DNA of 55,808 nt from DATGMB01 sp035293845 (lineage in GTDB: Bacteria; Acidobacteriota; Terriglobia; Bryobacterales; Bryobacteraceae), in the NCBI GenBank assembly GCA_035293845.1, contig DATGMB010000166.1, positions 1-55,808 of the forward strand, written 5' to 3'. Under the pieces are notes generated by a model. The model saw only the letters and a list, made by a program, of their open reading frames with translations. It was not told the DNA's origin and did no database searches. A program made the translations under genes and the position numbers. Of the stretch, positions 45,928 to 55,040 are shown in pieces (positions within the stretch are counted from its first letter, which is position 1; each line of letters starts with the position of its first letter).

Positions 45928-46872
45928 ATGGTGACAGCTCCAGCGGGCCCGGCCCGCCCGGTACCGGCACAGGCCAAGCCGCCTTTGGCGCGCTTTGCCT
46001 GGTCTGTGCTGGCCTATAACATTGCCGTCGTGCTCTGGGGCGCTTATGTGCGCGCGACGGGCTCCGGCGCCGGCTGCGGCAACCATTGGCCGCTGTGCAA
46101 CGGCGAAGTCGTGCCGCAGCTCGCCAGCGTGCAGCGATTCATCGAGTTCACGCATCGCGCGTCGAGCGGCATCGATACCTTCCTCATTCTCGGGCTCGCG
46201 GTGTGGGCGTTTCGCGCATTTCCCAAGCGGCATCCCGCGCGCCTCGGCGCGGTTTTGAGCAGCGCCTTTCTGGTCACCGAAGCCATCCTCGGGGCACTGC
46301 TCGTCAAATTCGGGCTGGTCGAAAACAACGCCTCGCCCGCCCGCGCTTTCGCCGATGCGGCCCACCTCATCAACACCCTGACGCTTCTGGGCTGCCTCAC
46401 TCTTACGGCCTGGTGGGGATCGGGACGGGCCGCGGTTCGCATCCGAAGCCGCCGCGCCTGGCTGGCCGCCGCCAGCCTGGCGGCTCTCCTGCTGCTCGGC
46501 ATCAGCGGCGTGATTGCCGCTCTGGGCGATACGCTATTTCCGGCCGCCTCGCTGCGTGCCGGGCTGGCGCAGGATCTGGATGCCGCCGCCAATATCCTCG
46601 TCCGGCTGCGCCTCTGGCATCCGGTGATGGCGGCCGGCGTAGCCGTCTGGCTCGCGTTCTATGCATTCACCGCCGGCGAACGCAGCGTGCGCGCGCGGAG
46701 TCTGGCCTGGACGGCCGGCGGACTGCTCGCGGCGCAGCTCGCCGCGGGCGTCCTCAACCTCTTCCTGCTCGCGCCGGTCTGGATGCAGATGCTCCATCTC
46801 CTCCTGGCCGATTCGCTGTGGATTGCCGTGGTGCTCCTCTGTGCCACCGACCTGGCGGTGGAAACAGCGTGA
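45928..46872 (+). CDS. ctaA: Haem A synthase
   Basis: 314 residues, eight membrane helices. The extracellular cysteine pair occurs in GAGCGNHWPLCNG. Histidine ligands lie in FIEFTHRASSG, DAAHLINT and WHPVMAAG. It oxidises haem O to haem A for cytochrome oxidase. TACAAT ends 8 nt before the ATG. Its stop overlaps the metX start as GTGA. Confidence 0.93.
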   Translation: MVTAPAGPARPVPAQAKPPLARFAWSVLAYNIAVVLWGAYVRATGSGAGCGNHWPLCNGEVVPQLASVQRFIEFTHRASSGIDTFLILGLAVWAFRAFPKRHPARLGAVLSSAFLVTEAILGALLVKFGLVENNASPARAFADAAHLINTLTLLGCLTLTAWWGSGRAAVRIRSRRAWLAAASLAALLLLGISGVIAALGDTLFPAASLRAGLAQDLDAAANILVRLRLWHPVMAAGVAVWLAFYAFTAGERSVRARSLAWTAGGLLAAQLAAGVLNLFLLAPVWMQMLHLLLADSLWIAVVLLCATDLAVETA

Positions 46873-47975
46873 TCTCGGAATCCTGCACCGCCCGCTTCGA
46901 TGCGCTGCCGCTCGATTGCGGGGCCACGCTGGCGCCGGTCGAGGTCGCCTACGAGACATACGGCGAGCTCAACGCCGCCCGTTCCAACGCGATCCTCGTC
47001 CTGCACGCTTTCTCCGGCGATGCCCACGCCGCGGGAATCAGTCCCGAAACCGGCAAGCCGGGCTGGTGGGACAACATGATCGGCCCCGGCAAGGGCTTCG
47101 ACACGAACCGCTACTTCGTACTTTGCAGCAACGTGCTGGGCGGCTGCCGCGGCACCACCGGCCCTGCCTCGATCAACCCCGCTACCGGCTGTCCGTATGC
47201 GATGTCCTTCCCGGTGATCACGATCGGGGACATGGTCCGGCTCCAGAAGATGCTGATCGATTCGCTCGGCATCCGGCGGCTGCTGGCGGTCGCGGGCGGC
47301 TCGATGGGCGGGATGCAGGCGCTGCAATGGGCCGTCGATTACCCGGACGCGGTGGCCGCCGCCATCCCCATCGCCTCCACGGTGCGGCACAGCGCGCAGC
47401 AGATCGCGTTCAACGAGGTCGGCCGGCAGGCCATCATGGCCGATCCGGACTGGCGCGGCGGCAATTACTACGGCGGCCCGCCGCCCGCGCGCGGCCTCGC
47501 GGTCGCGCGCATGGTCGGCCACATCACTTATATGAGCGACGACTCGATGCGCGAAAAATTCGGCCGCCGGCTCCGCGGGAAAGAGAATTTCGGCTTCGAT
47601 TTCGACGTCGATTTCGAAGTCGAATCGTACCTCCGCTATCGCGGCAGCCAGTTCGTGAACCGCTTCGACGCCAACTCGTACCTTTACATCACGAAGGCCA
47701 TGGACTATTTCGACCTCACGGCGGGGCGCGGCTCGATCGCCGCCGCGCTCGACCCGGCTCAGGCACGCTTCCTCGTCATCAGCTTCAGCTCCGACTGGCT
47801 GTACCCCAGCTACCAATCGCAGGAGATGGTGCGCGCCCTCCGCTCCCGCAACCACGACGTGGCCTACGTGGAGCTCGAATCCAATTACGGCCACGATTCG
47901 TTCCTGGTCGATGTCGCCGAGCAAAGCGCGCTGGTCGCCGGCTTCCTGGCGAGCACGTTCGAGAAGCTCGCATGA
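46869..47975 (+). CDS. metX: Homoserine O-acetyltransferase
   Basis: 368 residues, GTG start. Alpha/beta-hydrolase with the nucleophile in AGGSMGGMQALQWA (near residue 143), the aspartate in FSSDWLYP and the histidine in NYGHDSF. It acetylates homoserine for methionine synthesis. Coupled to ctaA (GTGA) and metW (ATGA). Specificity for acetyl rather than succinyl is inferred from the family. Confidence 0.94.
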   Translation: MISESCTARFDALPLDCGATLAPVEVAYETYGELNAARSNAILVLHAFSGDAHAAGISPETGKPGWWDNMIGPGKGFDTNRYFVLCSNVLGGCRGTTGPASINPATGCPYAMSFPVITIGDMVRLQKMLIDSLGIRRLLAVAGGSMGGMQALQWAVDYPDAVAAAIPIASTVRHSAQQIAFNEVGRQAIMADPDWRGGNYYGGPPPARGLAVARMVGHITYMSDDSMREKFGRRLRGKENFGFDFDVDFEVESYLRYRGSQFVNRFDANSYLYITKAMDYFDLTAGRGSIAAALDPAQARFLVISFSSDWLYPSYQSQEMVRALRSRNHDVAYVELESNYGHDSFLVDVAEQSALVAGFLASTFEKLA

Positions 47976-48625
47976 GCCCCAAGACCGCACGCGAGAGCCG
48001 CTTTGTTCCCGATCTGCTCGGCCGCAGCGATTACGCCATCATCGGCGAGATTGTCGAGCCCGGCGCGCGTGTGCTCGATCTCGGCTGCGGCGAGGGCGAA
48101 CTGCTCGAATGGCTGGCCGCGAACAAGAACGTCGCCGGCCGGGGCGTGGAGATCTCCGGCGCAAGCGTGCAGCGCGCCATCGCCCGCGGCGTTTCGGTGT
48201 TTCAGTGCGATATCGAGGAGGCGCTCGCCGATTACCCGGACGGCATCTTCGATTACGTGATCCTCAGCCAGACGCTGCAGGAAACCCGCCGCCCGCTGCA
48301 TGTGCTGCGCGAGATGCTGCGCGTCGGCCGCCGCGCGATCGTGGCTTTCCCCAACTTCGGGCATTGGCGTGTGCGCCTCTCCATGCTGACGAGCGGCGGG
48401 GCGCCGCGCACGCGCCTCTTTCCATACGAGTGGTACGAATCCCCGAATATCCACTTCCTCACGGTGCACGATTTCGAGAACCTCGCCACCGCGGAAAAAC
48501 TGGCCATCGAGCGCCGGTATTTTCTCTCCGGCCACCGCAAGGTTACGTTGTTGCCGAACCTGCTGGCGGAGGTCGCGGTCTTCCTCGTCGCCGCCCCGGC
48601 CGGGGCCGCTACTGCTAACCCCTGA
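47972..48625 (+). CDS. metW: Methionine biosynthesis protein MetW
   Basis: 217 residues. It has a SAM-methyltransferase fold with VLDLGCGEGELLEWL, GRGVEISG, LSQTLQETRRP and FPNFGHWRVRL, all MetW hallmarks. It works with MetX, probably increasing its activity. It starts inside the metX stop codon. Confidence 0.94.
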   Translation: MSPKTARESRFVPDLLGRSDYAIIGEIVEPGARVLDLGCGEGELLEWLAANKNVAGRGVEISGASVQRAIARGVSVFQCDIEEALADYPDGIFDYVILSQTLQETRRPLHVLREMLRVGRRAIVAFPNFGHWRVRLSMLTSGGAPRTRLFPYEWYESPNIHFLTVHDFENLATAEKLAIERRYFLSGHRKVTLLPNLLAEVAVFLVAAPAGAATANP

Positions 48626-48785
48626 GTCCTGGTTCCGCAATTCGGCGCTCGCCGTACGCTCCGCGCTGAAGGTGGGATTCCAGACCTGTTCGCGCGGCTG
48701 CGGCCCACAAACTGCTGTTGTGGTCAGCAGATTCGCGGGCCTGGCCCTCGAAGGCGACCCATCGCGAATCGGGAAGAGGAATTAC

Positions 48786-49304
48786 ATGAAAACTGCTGTC
48801 GTCCTTTTGCTTTCTTTCGCGGCCGCCGCCTTTGCCGCGGATCCCAAAATGGGCCAGAATCCCCCGCAGCAGCCGGAGAAGGTGAAGCGGCTCGCGTCCG
48901 TGACGTGGGATCTGGGTACAGAAAAGCTAGTCTGGATCGTCCAGACCGGGACTATGGTGAACGGCTCGTTCGTGCCCGCGTCCGAACAGAAGTACGTGAT
49001 CTCTCCCAATGACGCCGTGATGGCCGTGGCTCAGGAGCAGCGCGGTTTCGATGGCGATGAGGCCGCCGCCCTGCATCACCTCCTCGATGTGCTCAGCGTG
49101 TATTGCGCCGAAAGCGTGGTCTGGTGGGACGAAGGACAGGGCACGCCGATTACCCCCGGTTCGGGCGCGCACCCGACGCAGCCCAACGGCGATAAGACTC
49201 TCGAAAGGGAAACCCAGAAGCCGGTCCGCGTAGGCCAGCCCGAAAGCGCCCCCAAGCCGCGGTACAAGGTGCCGGATTCCGATTACGTAGCGATGCAGAA
49301 GTAA
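48786..49304 (+). CDS. Secreted hypothetical protein, 172 residues
   Basis: A clear signal peptide (AVVLLLSFAAAAFAADP) is followed by VTWDLGTEKLVWIVQTGTMV and LHHLLDVLSVYCAESVVWW, then a proline-rich tail. No known family. A strong terminator follows directly, and 160 bp of non-coding DNA separate it from metW. GAGGAAT lies close upstream of the ATG. Confidence 0.7.
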   Translation: MKTAVVLLLSFAAAAFAADPKMGQNPPQQPEKVKRLASVTWDLGTEKLVWIVQTGTMVNGSFVPASEQKYVISPNDAVMAVAQEQRGFDGDEAAALHHLLDVLSVYCAESVVWWDEGQGTPITPGSGAHPTQPNGDKTLERETQKPVRVGQPESAPKPRYKVPDSDYVAMQK

Positions 49305-49306
49305 CC

Positions 49307-49371
49307 GGAGGGCCAGCCAGGAGGACAGGAGAAACGGTCCGGCTCCTGTCCTCCGGCCCTCTATCCTTTTT
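49307..49371 (+). terminator. Strong intrinsic terminator
   Basis: A 12-bp perfect stem (49320-49331 with 49343-49354, half-site GGAGGACAGGAG) is extended by an outer GAGGGCC/GGCCCTC stem with a 5-nt bulge and followed by T5 at 49367-49371. It overlaps the last codons of the convergent CYTH gene. Confidence 0.85.
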
Positions 49372-49936
49372 GCCCCCGAAACACCATATTCCCTGCCTTC
49401 ACCCGATTCTCCCTGCACCAGGCAAAATACAGCGCTCCGTAGCTCTCGGTGATGTAATCCGCCTCGCGGAAACCGAGCCGCCGCGCCGTGCGGTCGATCC
49501 AGGCGGGCGGCCCCTCCAGTTCCAGATATACGCCGATCGGCGTTTCATCGAGCGTGGCGACGCCTTTGCCGCCCGGTTCCTGGAATTCCGTGCGGTATTT
49601 CTGGTAGCGGAAGCGAGGCGTCAGCCCCAGCCGCTCGGCGATGTGGGTAAACGCGTTCGCATCCGCCACACCGGTTTCCAGTTCCTCGCGGGACTTGTGT
49701 TTTCCGGCGGCCGCGCGCCCCTTGTACGTGATGGTGGCGGCGCCACCGGCCTCCCGCACCCGCAGCAACGCGCCCGCCTTGCGCAGTTTCAGCCCCGCGG
49801 TGTCCAGAACCGCATTGTCCTCGAACACGCGGCGCTTGTGCAGCCGGAAACCGGCCCCCCGGAGCAGGCGCCGCGCTGCCGCCGCATCTTCCACTTTGAG
49901 TTTGATTTCCGTTTCAGTCGCCGGCTTCGCCTTCAT
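49361..49936 (-). CDS. CYTH-domain protein (class IV adenylate cyclase/triphosphatase type)
   Basis: 191 residues. The ExExK signature appears as ETEIKLK at 8-14. Basic and acidic tunnel residues follow in LLRVREAGG, TITYKGR, KYRTEF and TLDETPIGVYLELEG. Members hydrolyse thiamine triphosphate or other tripolyphosphates, or make cAMP; which applies is unclear. It overlaps the DUF2203 gene by 23 bp. Confidence 0.88.
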   Translation of the reverse strand: MKAKPATETEIKLKVEDAAAARRLLRGAGFRLHKRRVFEDNAVLDTAGLKLRKAGALLRVREAGGAATITYKGRAAAGKHKSREELETGVADANAFTHIAERLGLTPRFRYQKYRTEFQEPGGKGVATLDETPIGVYLELEGPPAWIDRTARRLGFREADYITESYGALYFAWCRENRVKAGNMVFRGQKG

Positions 49937-50354
49937 GGTGATCCAGGAAATCCCGGTCGATCGCCTTGCGCCCGCGAAAGCCTTCGTCGACGCCATGCCA
50001 GAAGCCGATCGCGTCCTCGCCGAGCTTCCAGCAAAGATAGACCTCGACGCCGCGAAACAGGGTAGGGAAGTCAACCAGCCCGATATCCAGGTCCTTGATG
50101 ATGCAGCCGGTCTCCTGCACCGCTTCCACCGCCGCCTTCAGCCGCGCCGCTGCGGCGTCACGGCGCTGCCGCACCGCCAGCGCGCGCTCCCGGTCCACCA
50201 CCACGCCGCCCATCATCATGAGCCGCTCCTGCAGCTCCTTGAGGGCGCGGCCCGCCTCTTCCAATTCGTTCTTCAGCCCGATGGCTTCCCGCAGCAGCGT
50301 ATCCAGCCGCGGCAGCAGCTTCTGGGCTTCGACGAGCGTGAAGCGCTTCGGCAT
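49914..50354 (-). CDS. DUF2203-family protein
   Basis: 146 residues. It starts KRFTLVEAQKLLPRLDTLLR, continues as a predicted coiled coil (NELEEAGRALKELQERL) and ends with IGLVDFPTLFRGVEVYLCW, then GFWHGVDEGF. This is the typical DUF2203 layout; the function is unknown. The start overlaps the ispG stop as TGATG. Confidence 0.88.
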   Translation of the reverse strand: MPKRFTLVEAQKLLPRLDTLLREAIGLKNELEEAGRALKELQERLMMMGGVVVDRERALAVRQRRDAAAARLKAAVEAVQETGCIIKDLDIGLVDFPTLFRGVEVYLCWKLGEDAIGFWHGVDEGFRGRKAIDRDFLDHHEGEAGD

Positions 50355-51595
50355 CAGGCGTGGGGCGCGGCCGCGAGTTCCGCCGCGTAGTGGGTGTCCA
50401 CGTAGTCGTTGAGGATGTCGAGGAATTCGGCCACGATGCGGTCGCCTTTGAGCGTTGTCATGAGCCGCCCGTCCACGTAAACCGGCGCTTTCGGCTCCTC
50501 GAACGTGCCGGGCAGCGAGATGCCGATATTGGAGTGCTTCGACTCTCCCGGTCCGTTCACCACGCAGCCCATGACCGCCACCTTCATGGTCTCGACACCC
50601 GGATGCGTCGCTTTCCACTTCGGCATCTGCTCCCGCAGATACGTCTGGATCTGATCGGCCATTTCCTGGAAAAACGTGCTGGTGGTGCGCCCGCAGCCGG
50701 GGCATGCCGTCACCTGCGGGGTGAAGCTGCGGATGCCAAGCGATTGCAAAATCTGCTGCGAGACGATCACTTCCTCGGTGCGGTCGCCGTTGGGCAGCGG
50801 CGTGAGCGAGGTGCGGATCGTGTCGCCGATCCCTTCGAGCAGCAGCGGCGCGAGCGCCACCGCCGTGGCCACGATTCCCTTGCTCCCCATCCCCGCTTCC
50901 GTGAGCCCCAGGTGCAGCGCGTAATCGCACTCGGCCGCGAGCGCGCGGTAAACGTCGATCAGGTCCTCGACGCCGCTGACTTTCGCGCTCAGGATGATCT
51001 TGTCGCGTCCGAGCCCGTAGCTCTCGGCCGCCCGAGCCGATTCCACCGCGCTGATCACCATCGCGCGCATGGTCACTTCGCGCGCGTCCTTCGGCTCGGC
51101 GAGCCTGGAGTTCTCGTCCATCAGGCGCGTCAGCAGGGCGCTATCGAGCGAGCCCCAGTTCACGCCAATCCGCACCGGCTTGTTGTTCTCGATCGCCACT
51201 TCGATCATGGTGCGGAAATTGTCGTCCGTCTTGCGGCCGATGTTCACGTTTCCCGGATTGATCCGGTACTTGGCCAACGCGCGCGCGCATTCCGGGTATT
51301 TCTTGAGGAGGATATGACCGTTATAGTGGAAGTCGCCGATGACCGGCACGTTCACGCCGAATTGCCGGACGGTATCCACGATTTTCGGCACCGCCGCCGC
51401 CGCCGCTTCCGTGTTCACGGTGATCCGGACCAGCTCCGAGCCGGCCCGCGCCAGCGCCATGACCTGGTTCACGGTCGAAGCGACGTCGGCCGTATCGGTA
51501 TTGGTCATCGACTGCACGACGACCGGATGATTCCCCCCGACCTTCACACCGCCCACATCCACTGCGACCGCCCTGCGGCGCGCTTTCACAGCCAT
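50354..51595 (-). CDS. ispG: 4-hydroxy-3-methylbut-2-en-1-yl diphosphate synthase
   Basis: 413 residues. VVVQSMTNTDTADV opens the TIM barrel. The iron-sulfur domain has CPGCGR and GCVVNGPGESKHSNIGI. It catalyses the penultimate MEP-pathway step. Of two adjacent ATGs (51598, 51595), the second is 5 nt from GGAGG and is preferred. First gene of the ispG-DUF2203-CYTH operon. Confidence 0.96.
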   Translation of the reverse strand: MAVKARRRAVAVDVGGVKVGGNHPVVVQSMTNTDTADVASTVNQVMALARAGSELVRITVNTEAAAAAVPKIVDTVRQFGVNVPVIGDFHYNGHILLKKYPECARALAKYRINPGNVNIGRKTDDNFRTMIEVAIENNKPVRIGVNWGSLDSALLTRLMDENSRLAEPKDAREVTMRAMVISAVESARAAESYGLGRDKIILSAKVSGVEDLIDVYRALAAECDYALHLGLTEAGMGSKGIVATAVALAPLLLEGIGDTIRTSLTPLPNGDRTEEVIVSQQILQSLGIRSFTPQVTACPGCGRTTSTFFQEMADQIQTYLREQMPKWKATHPGVETMKVAVMGCVVNGPGESKHSNIGISLPGTFEEPKAPVYVDGRLMTTLKGDRIVAEFLDILNDYVDTHYAAELAAAPHA

Positions 51596-51647
51596 CATGT
51601 CCTCCGGTGGAAAGTATAATTTTAGCATTCGGCGGTATCGGTTACCG

Positions 51648-52187
51648 GTGACCCACAATCTTCTTTCGCAGATTCAGGCCCAGCGCGCGAGCGATTCGCA
51701 GACCCGTCTCGAGGCCCTCACTTACGCCATTCAGGCCGTCATCGCCACCGTTGCGGTGATGCTGCTGTTTCGCTGGATCGGGAATCCCAATGCGATGTGG
51801 GCGGCTGTTTCGGCCGTGCTGGTGCTGCAGCCGGGCTTCCGCAGCTCGCTGGCGGCATCGGCGGTTCGCGTGCTCGCCAACTTGCTGGGCGCGGGGATCG
51901 GAGTCGCGGTGAGCCTGGCGATTCCCTGGCATGCGGCGGCAGTTGCCATCTCGCTCGTCCTCATCGTTTTCGCCTGCGAGTGGCTGCGCCTCGACACCGG
52001 CCTCCGCTCCGCCGGCGCCAGCGTTCTGATCGTCACCATGGGGACCGGCTCCGCGATCGAGCGCGGCGAGCAGCGCGCGCTTGCGGTCATTGCCGGCTGC
52101 GGCGTGGCGATCGTGCTGCAGATTGTGCTCTACGCGATCGTCCGCCGCAGCTCGGCCGCGGCGCGGCTGCTCGCGGATTCGGAATAG
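51648..52187 (+). CDS. FUSC-family (aromatic acid exporter-like) membrane protein
   Basis: About 179 residues with roughly five membrane helices; NAMWAAVSAVLVLQPGFRSS and RVLANLLGAGIGVAVSL are FUSC hallmarks. It is half-size and lacks the large cytoplasmic domain. TATAAT at 51615-51620 supports a start after it, so the GTG at 51648 is preferred over the ATG at 51597, which would lie upstream of that box. Divergent from ispG. Confidence 0.75.
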   Translation: MTHNLLSQIQAQRASDSQTRLEALTYAIQAVIATVAVMLLFRWIGNPNAMWAAVSAVLVLQPGFRSSLAASAVRVLANLLGAGIGVAVSLAIPWHAAAVAISLVLIVFACEWLRLDTGLRSAGASVLIVTMGTGSAIERGEQRALAVIAGCGVAIVLQIVLYAIVRRSSAAARLLADSE

Positions 52188-52203
52188 GGCGGGTATTAAA
52201 GCC

Positions 52204-52704
52204 TCATTTCGGGCTGGAAGGCGGAGTCACGCCCTTCAGCCGCAGGTAGACAGCCGCGTACCCGTATTCTTCGGCGTCGTGCGTGGCGCTGCCGATCAGC
52301 GTTCCGAGCTTCGTGGTTTGCCCGCCACGCCCGGCGATCATTTCGTGCGCGGTGGTGTCGTTCATCGAATCCCACGCGGCATCGCAGGCGTCGAAGGACT
52401 CCTTCAGCACTGCGACAATATCGGATTTGGCGGTCTTTTTCAGGTCCAGCGCCTTCTGCTCGCCGCCCCGCACCGCGTTGCATTGACGGTACTGGCCGGC
52501 GATGTGCAGCATCAGGTCGCCGAACGTGCGCTGAATCTCCGTCGGTTTGAAACTATAATCGGCCTCCGGCATGGCTTCGGCGGCCTTGATCAGAACGTTC
52601 TTGTAGCGGGTGTATTGCGCTTTCGCTTCGTTGATCAGCGGGTTCTGCGCATGCAGGGTGCCGGCGAGCGAAGCGGCAAGAATCACCAGAGCGGCGCGGT
52701 TCAT
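52204..52704 (-). CDS. Secreted DinB-like four-helix protein
   Basis: 166 residues. A signal peptide (ALVILAASLAGTLHAQ) precedes a DinB/YfiT-like helical bundle: EADYSFKPTEIQRTFGDLML, then HIAGQYRQCNAVRG, and IGSATHDAEEYGYAAVYLRL, with histidines for a metal. Related enzymes use bacillithiol or mycothiol, but secreted acidobacterial forms have no known role. GGAGG 9 nt upstream fixes the ATG at 52704. Confidence 0.82.
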   Translation of the reverse strand: MNRAALVILAASLAGTLHAQNPLINEAKAQYTRYKNVLIKAAEAMPEADYSFKPTEIQRTFGDLMLHIAGQYRQCNAVRGGEQKALDLKKTAKSDIVAVLKESFDACDAAWDSMNDTTAHEMIAGRGGQTTKLGTLIGSATHDAEEYGYAAVYLRLKGVTPPSSPK

Positions 52705-52742
52705 CGAGACTCTCCTCCAATGGATTTCGGGGAAACCACTGC

Positions 52743-53822
52743 TCATTCTACTGGCACCGAGATTGTTTTTCCAGTCCGCGCCGATTCCCGTGCGGCCACC
52801 AGAATCTCCGTGACGATCAGGTTGTTTTCGAGCGAACTCAGCCCGGCGGGCTTCAGGCGCCCGCGCGCCACCGCCGTGAGGTAACTAATGGAGTCGCGCT
52901 CGTCGGCCGGTAGCTCGCCGGGCGTCCGCTGTCCCTCTTCGCTCTGGCCCGGAAGCCGCACGCGCAAATGATCGCCGCCGGTCGCGATGGCGTACCCCTG
53001 GACGCCGTATACCTCGAAATCCTTGCGGCTGAACGGCCAGTTCCACGAAGCCTGGATGATCCCCTGCGCCTTGGGGTACTCGAGCAGGATGGTCGCCTCA
53101 TCGTCCACCCGCGGATAGATCTGCGGCTTCTCCGTCTGCGCGAGGGCCGTGACCTTGAGCGGCCGCCGGTTGTCCATCATCCACGTCATCAGGTTGGCGC
53201 CGTAACAGCCGAAATCGAACATCGCGCCCGCGCCGTTCTTCACCGGATCGGTCAGCCACGCGAAAAACTCCGGCTGTACGTGGATTTCCTGCGGCCCCTG
53301 GTGCCCGTCCATCGCGACCATGCGGCGGATCTCGCCCGCCGCGCGCTGCTCCTTGAAGATCTTCGCGATCTCGCCGTGGCTGCGATACCACGTGGTCTCG
53401 TAGTTGACGATCACCGGTATGCCGCCGCGCGCCGCCGCATCCCGAATGCGCCGCGCCTCCTTCATATCGACGGCGAGCGGCTTCTCCATCATCACCGGGA
53501 TGTGCCGCGCCGCCGCCGCTTCCACCACGCTCGCATGGTCGTACGTGCTGGTGAACGTCCCTATCGCCTCCGGCTTCACCGCATCCAGCATGCGCCCAAG
53601 ATCGGTGAACTGCGCCTCCGCGGGGATGCCGTACCGCTTTCCGTAGGACGCCACCAGCGCGGCATCGGGATCGAAGATCGCGGCGACCTTCACATCCGTT
53701 CGCTTCGCGGCCCCGTTCAGGAATCCAGAAACGTGGCCGTGCGCCAATCCCGCAATTGCCACGCGCAGCGGTTGCGCCGGAGAGAGGCAGGCGAGGAGAA
53801 GAAACAGAGGTGCGCTTCGCAT
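52743..53822 (-). CDS. Secreted Gfo/Idh/MocA-family oxidoreductase
   Basis: 359 residues. A short signal peptide (APLFLLLACLSPAQP) runs into LRVAIAGLAHGHVSGFL. MMEKPLAVDMKEA carries the canonical EKP. The usual catalytic histidine region reads FDFGCYGANLMTWMM, so the histidine is replaced. TACACT ends 8 nt before the ATG. It is a distant paralogue of the protein at 9350. Confidence 0.85.
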   Translation of the reverse strand: MRSAPLFLLLACLSPAQPLRVAIAGLAHGHVSGFLNGAAKRTDVKVAAIFDPDAALVASYGKRYGIPAEAQFTDLGRMLDAVKPEAIGTFTSTYDHASVVEAAAARHIPVMMEKPLAVDMKEARRIRDAAARGGIPVIVNYETTWYRSHGEIAKIFKEQRAAGEIRRMVAMDGHQGPQEIHVQPEFFAWLTDPVKNGAGAMFDFGCYGANLMTWMMDNRRPLKVTALAQTEKPQIYPRVDDEATILLEYPKAQGIIQASWNWPFSRKDFEVYGVQGYAIATGGDHLRVRLPGQSEEGQRTPGELPADERDSISYLTAVARGRLKPAGLSSLENNLIVTEILVAARESARTGKTISVPVE

Positions 53823-53858
53823 TACCTGGAAGTGTAACGCGGAATCGGGAATACCCTG

Positions 53859-54455
53859 CTAGAGCATGACGAGCCCGCGCCGCACCCCGATGGCCACCGC
53901 CTCCGTCCTGGTCCCCGCGCCCAGCTTCGCCAGAATCGACGCCACATGGAATTTCACCGTGTGCTCGGAAATATTCAGCTTCCACGCGATCGTCTTGTTG
54001 GCCGCGCCTTCGGCGATCATGCGCAGCACCTCCAGTTCGCGCGCCGTGAGATTGGAGGGCTGGGCCGCGGCCGGCACGGGCGAAGCAGCCAGCAGCCGCT
54101 CCAATTCGTGCGGCCGGATCAGGGCCAACCCGGCCGCGGCCGCCTCGACGGCGGACAGGATCTCGTCCGCTCCGGCGTCCCGCGGGAGAATGGCCCGCAC
54201 GCCCAACCGCAGCGCTTCCGCGGTCCAGGCCGGCGGCTCCGATCCCGCGAGGAGCACATACGCCGGAGAGTGTGCTTCCGGCGGGGAGAGCTCGGAGAGG
54301 GGAAGCGCTGCCAGTACCACATCCGGCGCCACCGCTTCCACCGCGCTCAGATCCTCGAACGCGCCCGCCAGTTGGATGTTGGGGTTGGAGGCCGCCAGCG
54401 CCTCCAACCCCGCGCGCGTGACCGCGGCCGGCGCCGCGATCGCGAGACGGATCAC
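53859..54455 (-). CDS. LuxR-family regulator with degenerate receiver domain
   Basis: 198 residues, GTG start. The C-terminal helix-turn-helix is intact (LTARELEVLRMIAEGAANK, then WKLNISEHTVKFHV). The N-terminal receiver fold has lost its chemistry: the acidic pair is replaced in LAIAAPAAVTRAG, the phosphoacceptor position is Ala in DVVLAALPL, and the lysine is replaced by Arg in ILPRDAG. It should work without phosphorylation. The start overlaps the stop of the protease gene as GTGA. Confidence 0.87.
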   Translation of the reverse strand: MIRLAIAAPAAVTRAGLEALAASNPNIQLAGAFEDLSAVEAVAPDVVLAALPLSELSPPEAHSPAYVLLAGSEPPAWTAEALRLGVRAILPRDAGADEILSAVEAAAAGLALIRPHELERLLAASPVPAAAQPSNLTARELEVLRMIAEGAANKTIAWKLNISEHTVKFHVASILAKLGAGTRTEAVAIGVRRGLVML

Positions 54456-55039
54456 GCCGCCGCCTCCGCGCGCCCGGCCTGCTGCATCATGCTCCGCACC
54501 ACTGCGACCAGCTCCGCCACCGAGTTGGCCGGCGCCGCGATCCCCAACCCCTGCACGATCGCGGTGTTGATCCCGACCACCTCGCCCCGCGCGTTCGCCA
54601 GCGGCCCGCCCGAATTGCCCGGCGCGAGTTGCACGCCCGCGCGGATCCACCGCTGCCGGCCCATCCCGCGGATCGGCCCCGTCGAGTGAATGACGCCGGT
54701 CGATACCGCGCCCGCGAAGCCCAGGGGATTGCCCACCGCGATGGCGAGCTCGCCCGGCCGGACCGCGTCCGAATTGCCGGGCGAGGCCGGCGGCAGCCCG
54801 CTCGCCATCACCCGCAAAATCGCCAGGTCGCGCCACGGGTCCCGCACCAGCACCCGCCCCGGCAAACGCCGCCCATCCCACAGTTCCACCTCCGCCGTAT
54901 CCGCGCGCGCCACGTGCGCATTGGTTACGATCAGCCCGTTCGTGCTCCAGATGACGCCCGACCCTTGCCCGCGCCCCGCCGGCATGACCTGCACCGTCGA
55001 GCGCCGCAGCGCCTCCGCGATTTCTCCGAATCCGCGCAT
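54452..55039 (-). CDS. Trypsin-like serine protease (S1C), no PDZ, no signal
   Basis: 195 residues. The catalytic triad is H42 (TNAHVA), D71 (RDLAIL) and S143 (LAPGNSGGPL). There is no PDZ domain and no signal peptide, so a cytoplasmic location is suggested. It follows the PDZ-containing protease by 1 bp and overlaps the regulator gene, giving a three-gene operon. Confidence 0.9.
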   Translation of the reverse strand: MRGFGEIAEALRRSTVQVMPAGRGQGSGVIWSTNGLIVTNAHVARADTAEVELWDGRRLPGRVLVRDPWRDLAILRVMASGLPPASPGNSDAVRPGELAIAVGNPLGFAGAVSTGVIHSTGPIRGMGRQRWIRAGVQLAPGNSGGPLANARGEVVGINTAIVQGLGIAAPANSVAELVAVVRSMMQQAGRAEAAA

Positions 55040-55040
55040 G

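Noticed and set aside
46659..47990. 443-codon minus-strand frame opposite metX
   Set aside because: MetX motifs are clear on the plus strand.
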